A stretch of DNA of 64,000 nt from Coriobacteriaceae bacterium (GTDB lineage: Bacteria > Actinomycetota > Coriobacteriia > Coriobacteriales > Coriobacteriaceae): contig CP107217.1 of the NCBI GenBank assembly GCA_025757745.1, positions 744,001-808,000 of the forward strand, given 5' to 3'. A program made the position numbers and the translations under genes. Position 1 is the stretch's first letter, and every line of letters begins with the position of its first letter. The notes under the pieces were generated by a model. The model did no database searches. It was not told the DNA's origin and saw only the letters and a program-made list of their open reading frames with translations. Below, one piece after another: positions 62,501 to 64,000 of this stretch.

Positions 62501-64000
62501 ATGGCCATCATCAACAAGGGTATGTCCAGGCGTTCGTTCCTCGGCCTCACCGGCAGCGTCGCTGCTGTCGCAGGGCTTGGTCTCACCGGCTGCGGTGGCA
62601 GCTCTAGCGACGAGGGTTCCGCTTCCGGTTCCACCGATTCCGCCAACCGTGGCGGCGGCGTGATCACCGCTGGTTCCGCTTACGCTCCGTCCAGCTTCGA
62701 CCCCGCCAGCACCGGCTCCGCTGTGGGCCTGGGTGCTAACTGGCACGTCGTCGAGGGCCTCTACGGCATCGATTACCACGACTACAGCACCTTCAACGAG
62801 CTCGCCACCGACGACCCCAAGTCTGTGGACGACACCACTTTCGAGGTTACCATCCGCAAGGGCGCCAAGTTCTCCGATGGCACCGAGGTCACCGCTGACG
62901 ATGTCGTTGCCTCCTACACCGCTTGCGCCGCTTCCGCTACCTATGCTCCGTTCTTCCAGCCCTTCGAGTCCATCGAGGCTAAGGACGCCAGCACCGTGAC
63001 GGTCAAGACCAAGGTCCCCAACTTCTCTCTGCTCAAGGATCGTCTTGCCATCATCCGCGTTACCCCGGCCACCCAGACCGAGGAGGATCGCGCCAAGCAG
63101 CCGATCGGCTCCGGCCCCTGGATGTACGACTCTATCTCCGATACCGAGATCACCCTGGTTCCCAACCCCGAGTACAACGGTGAGTATGCTGCCGAGGATA
63201 AGAAGATCCAGTACAGCATCCTGACCGACCCCACCGCTCGCGTTACCGCTCAGCAGGAGGGCTCCACGCTCGTTATGGAGCTCGTTACCGCTGACGCCGT
63301 CGACCAGCTCGAGAGCGCCGGCTGCAAGATCGATAACGTTCAGGGTTTCGGCACCCGCTTCATCATGTTCAACGTCGCCAAGGAGCCTTGGAACAACGTC
63401 AAGGTCCGTCAGGCTGTCATGTATGCGCTCGACACCGAGAAGATGGTCAGCAACACCTTTGCCGGCCTTGCCACCGCTGCCAGCTGCTACCTGCCCAAGA
63501 GCTTCACCAATTATCATGAGGCTTCCACGGTGTACAAGACCGACGCCAAGAAGGCTAAGAAGCTCATCGAGGAGTCCGGCATCACCCCGGGTGCCATCAC
63601 CCTGCGCACCACCGACAACGAGCAGATCAAGGGCATGGCCGCCCAGGTCAAGAACGACCTCGACGCTCTCGGCTTTGAGGTGACCATCCAGACCGATACC
63701 TCGCCGGCCACCTACGCTGCCATCGACGGCGGCGAGGCCTACGATATCCTCCTTGCCCCTGGCGATCCTTCCTGCTTCGGCGCTGACCCCGACCTGCTGC
63801 TCAACTGGTGGTATGGCGACAACGTCTGGATGCAGACCCGTTGCCCGTGGAAGGAGTCCGCTGAGTGGCAGAAGCTTCACGGTCTCATGGACGAGGCTCT
63901 TGCCGCCGAGGGCGACGAGCAGCAGAAGAAGTGGAACGAGTGCTTCGACATCATCGCCGACAACGCCGTTCTGTACCCCGTTGTCCACGTCAAGACCGTC
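62501..64000 (+). CDS. Peptide-type ABC transporter substrate-binding lipoprotein, SBP_bac_5 (cut by window end)
   Basis: 500 codons are visible and the frame is still open. The signal peptide has a twin-arginine motif SRRSFLG (residues 9-15) and a lipobox LTGC with Cys31, so it may be a Tat-exported lipoprotein. After a Ser/Gly linker the family 5 fold follows: RKGAKFSDGTEVTADDVVAS (about residues 118-137), PIGSGPW, and NVKVRQAVMYALD. Such proteins bind oligopeptides, nickel or other ligands for Opp/Dpp-type importers; the ligand is not clear. The ATG at 62501 follows AGGAGAAGAC. Permease and ATPase genes probably lie past the window. Confidence 0.9.
   Translation, partial: MAIINKGMSRRSFLGLTGSVAAVAGLGLTGCGGSSSDEGSASGSTDSANRGGGVITAGSAYAPSSFDPASTGSAVGLGANWHVVEGLYGIDYHDYSTFNELATDDPKSVDDTTFEVTIRKGAKFSDGTEVTADDVVASYTACAASATYAPFFQPFESIEAKDASTVTVKTKVPNFSLLKDRLAIIRVTPATQTEEDRAKQPIGSGPWMYDSISDTEITLVPNPEYNGEYAAEDKKIQYSILTDPTARVTAQQEGSTLVMELVTADAVDQLESAGCKIDNVQGFGTRFIMFNVAKEPWNNVKVRQAVMYALDTEKMVSNTFAGLATAASCYLPKSFTNYHEASTVYKTDAKKAKKLIEESGITPGAITLRTTDNEQIKGMAAQVKNDLDALGFEVTIQTDTSPATYAAIDGGEAYDILLAPGDPSCFGADPDLLLNWWYGDNVWMQTRCPWKESAEWQKLHGLMDEALAAEGDEQQKKWNECFDIIADNAVLYPVVHVKTV

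Overview
The window looks like chromosomal DNA of a high-GC gut actinobacterium of the class Coriobacteriia, most likely Collinsella (close to C. aerofaciens). This rests on the 16S rRNA at about 39151-40656, whose variable regions I recognise as Collinsella-like, and on the gene set. No phage, plasmid or CRISPR locus was found. The content is mostly core metabolism, transport, DNA repair and translation.

Layout. 1-8.4 kb: a cut-off EamA transporter, purL (with its glutaminase domain), a CPA2 cation/proton antiporter, a short-chain dehydrogenase and homoserine dehydrogenase. 8.6-14.2 kb: a decayed livJ-like fragment, then an intact branched-chain amino-acid ABC operon (livJHMGF). 14.2-15.8 kb: a minus-strand PadR / DUF1700 / small membrane protein cassette with its own promoter, bounded by two near-identical 56-bp palindromes, plus a second inverted-repeat element. 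15.9-25.1 kb: CutC, a DUF4931/GalT-like protein, a BASS transporter, a RecJ nuclease fused to a RecQ-like helicase, RelA/SpoT and an MBL-fold hydrolase. 25.2-33.2 kb: a beta-glucoside utilisation locus (PRD regulator, PTS IIA, IIB, IIC, two GH1 6-phospho-beta-glucosidases, AEC permease). 33.4-36.1 kb: class II aldolase, a tandem-repeat spacer and a transglutaminase-like protein. 36.1-37.9 kb: tRNA-Leu(CAA) with a duplicated 3' end, then infC-rpmI-rplT behind an attenuator-like leader. 38.1-44.4 kb: a membrane-linked XRE regulator and a complete 16S-23S-5S operon with no tRNA in the spacer. 44.5-62.1 kb: coaE-slt-uvrB, two FAD oxidoreductases with Mrp, an LtaS-like sulfatase, uvrA, ybaK, murJ and uvrC. 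62.1-64 kb: a structured leader and a peptide-type substrate-binding lipoprotein cut by the window end.

How the genes work together. The PTS locus imports and phosphorylates a beta-glucoside such as cellobiose. Its two GH1 enzymes split the phosphodisaccharide, and the aldolase next door feeds glycolysis. The LIV operon supplies branched-chain amino acids, and homoserine dehydrogenase and RelA/SpoT connect to amino-acid metabolism and starvation signalling. All three subunits of UvrABC excision repair lie within 17 kb, and the RecJ-helicase adds a recombination enzyme.

The signals I consider least ordinary are: the palindrome-bounded PadR/DUF1700 cassette; a 69-bp duplication of the tRNA-Leu 3' end that resembles an integration scar; an apparent AUA start codon and upstream attenuator for infC; three ETAV(F/Y)L motifs in a 250-residue cytoplasmic tail of MurJ; the RecJ-RecQ-like fusion with a small overlapping upstream ORF; and the nested-hairpin leader before the last lipoprotein gene.
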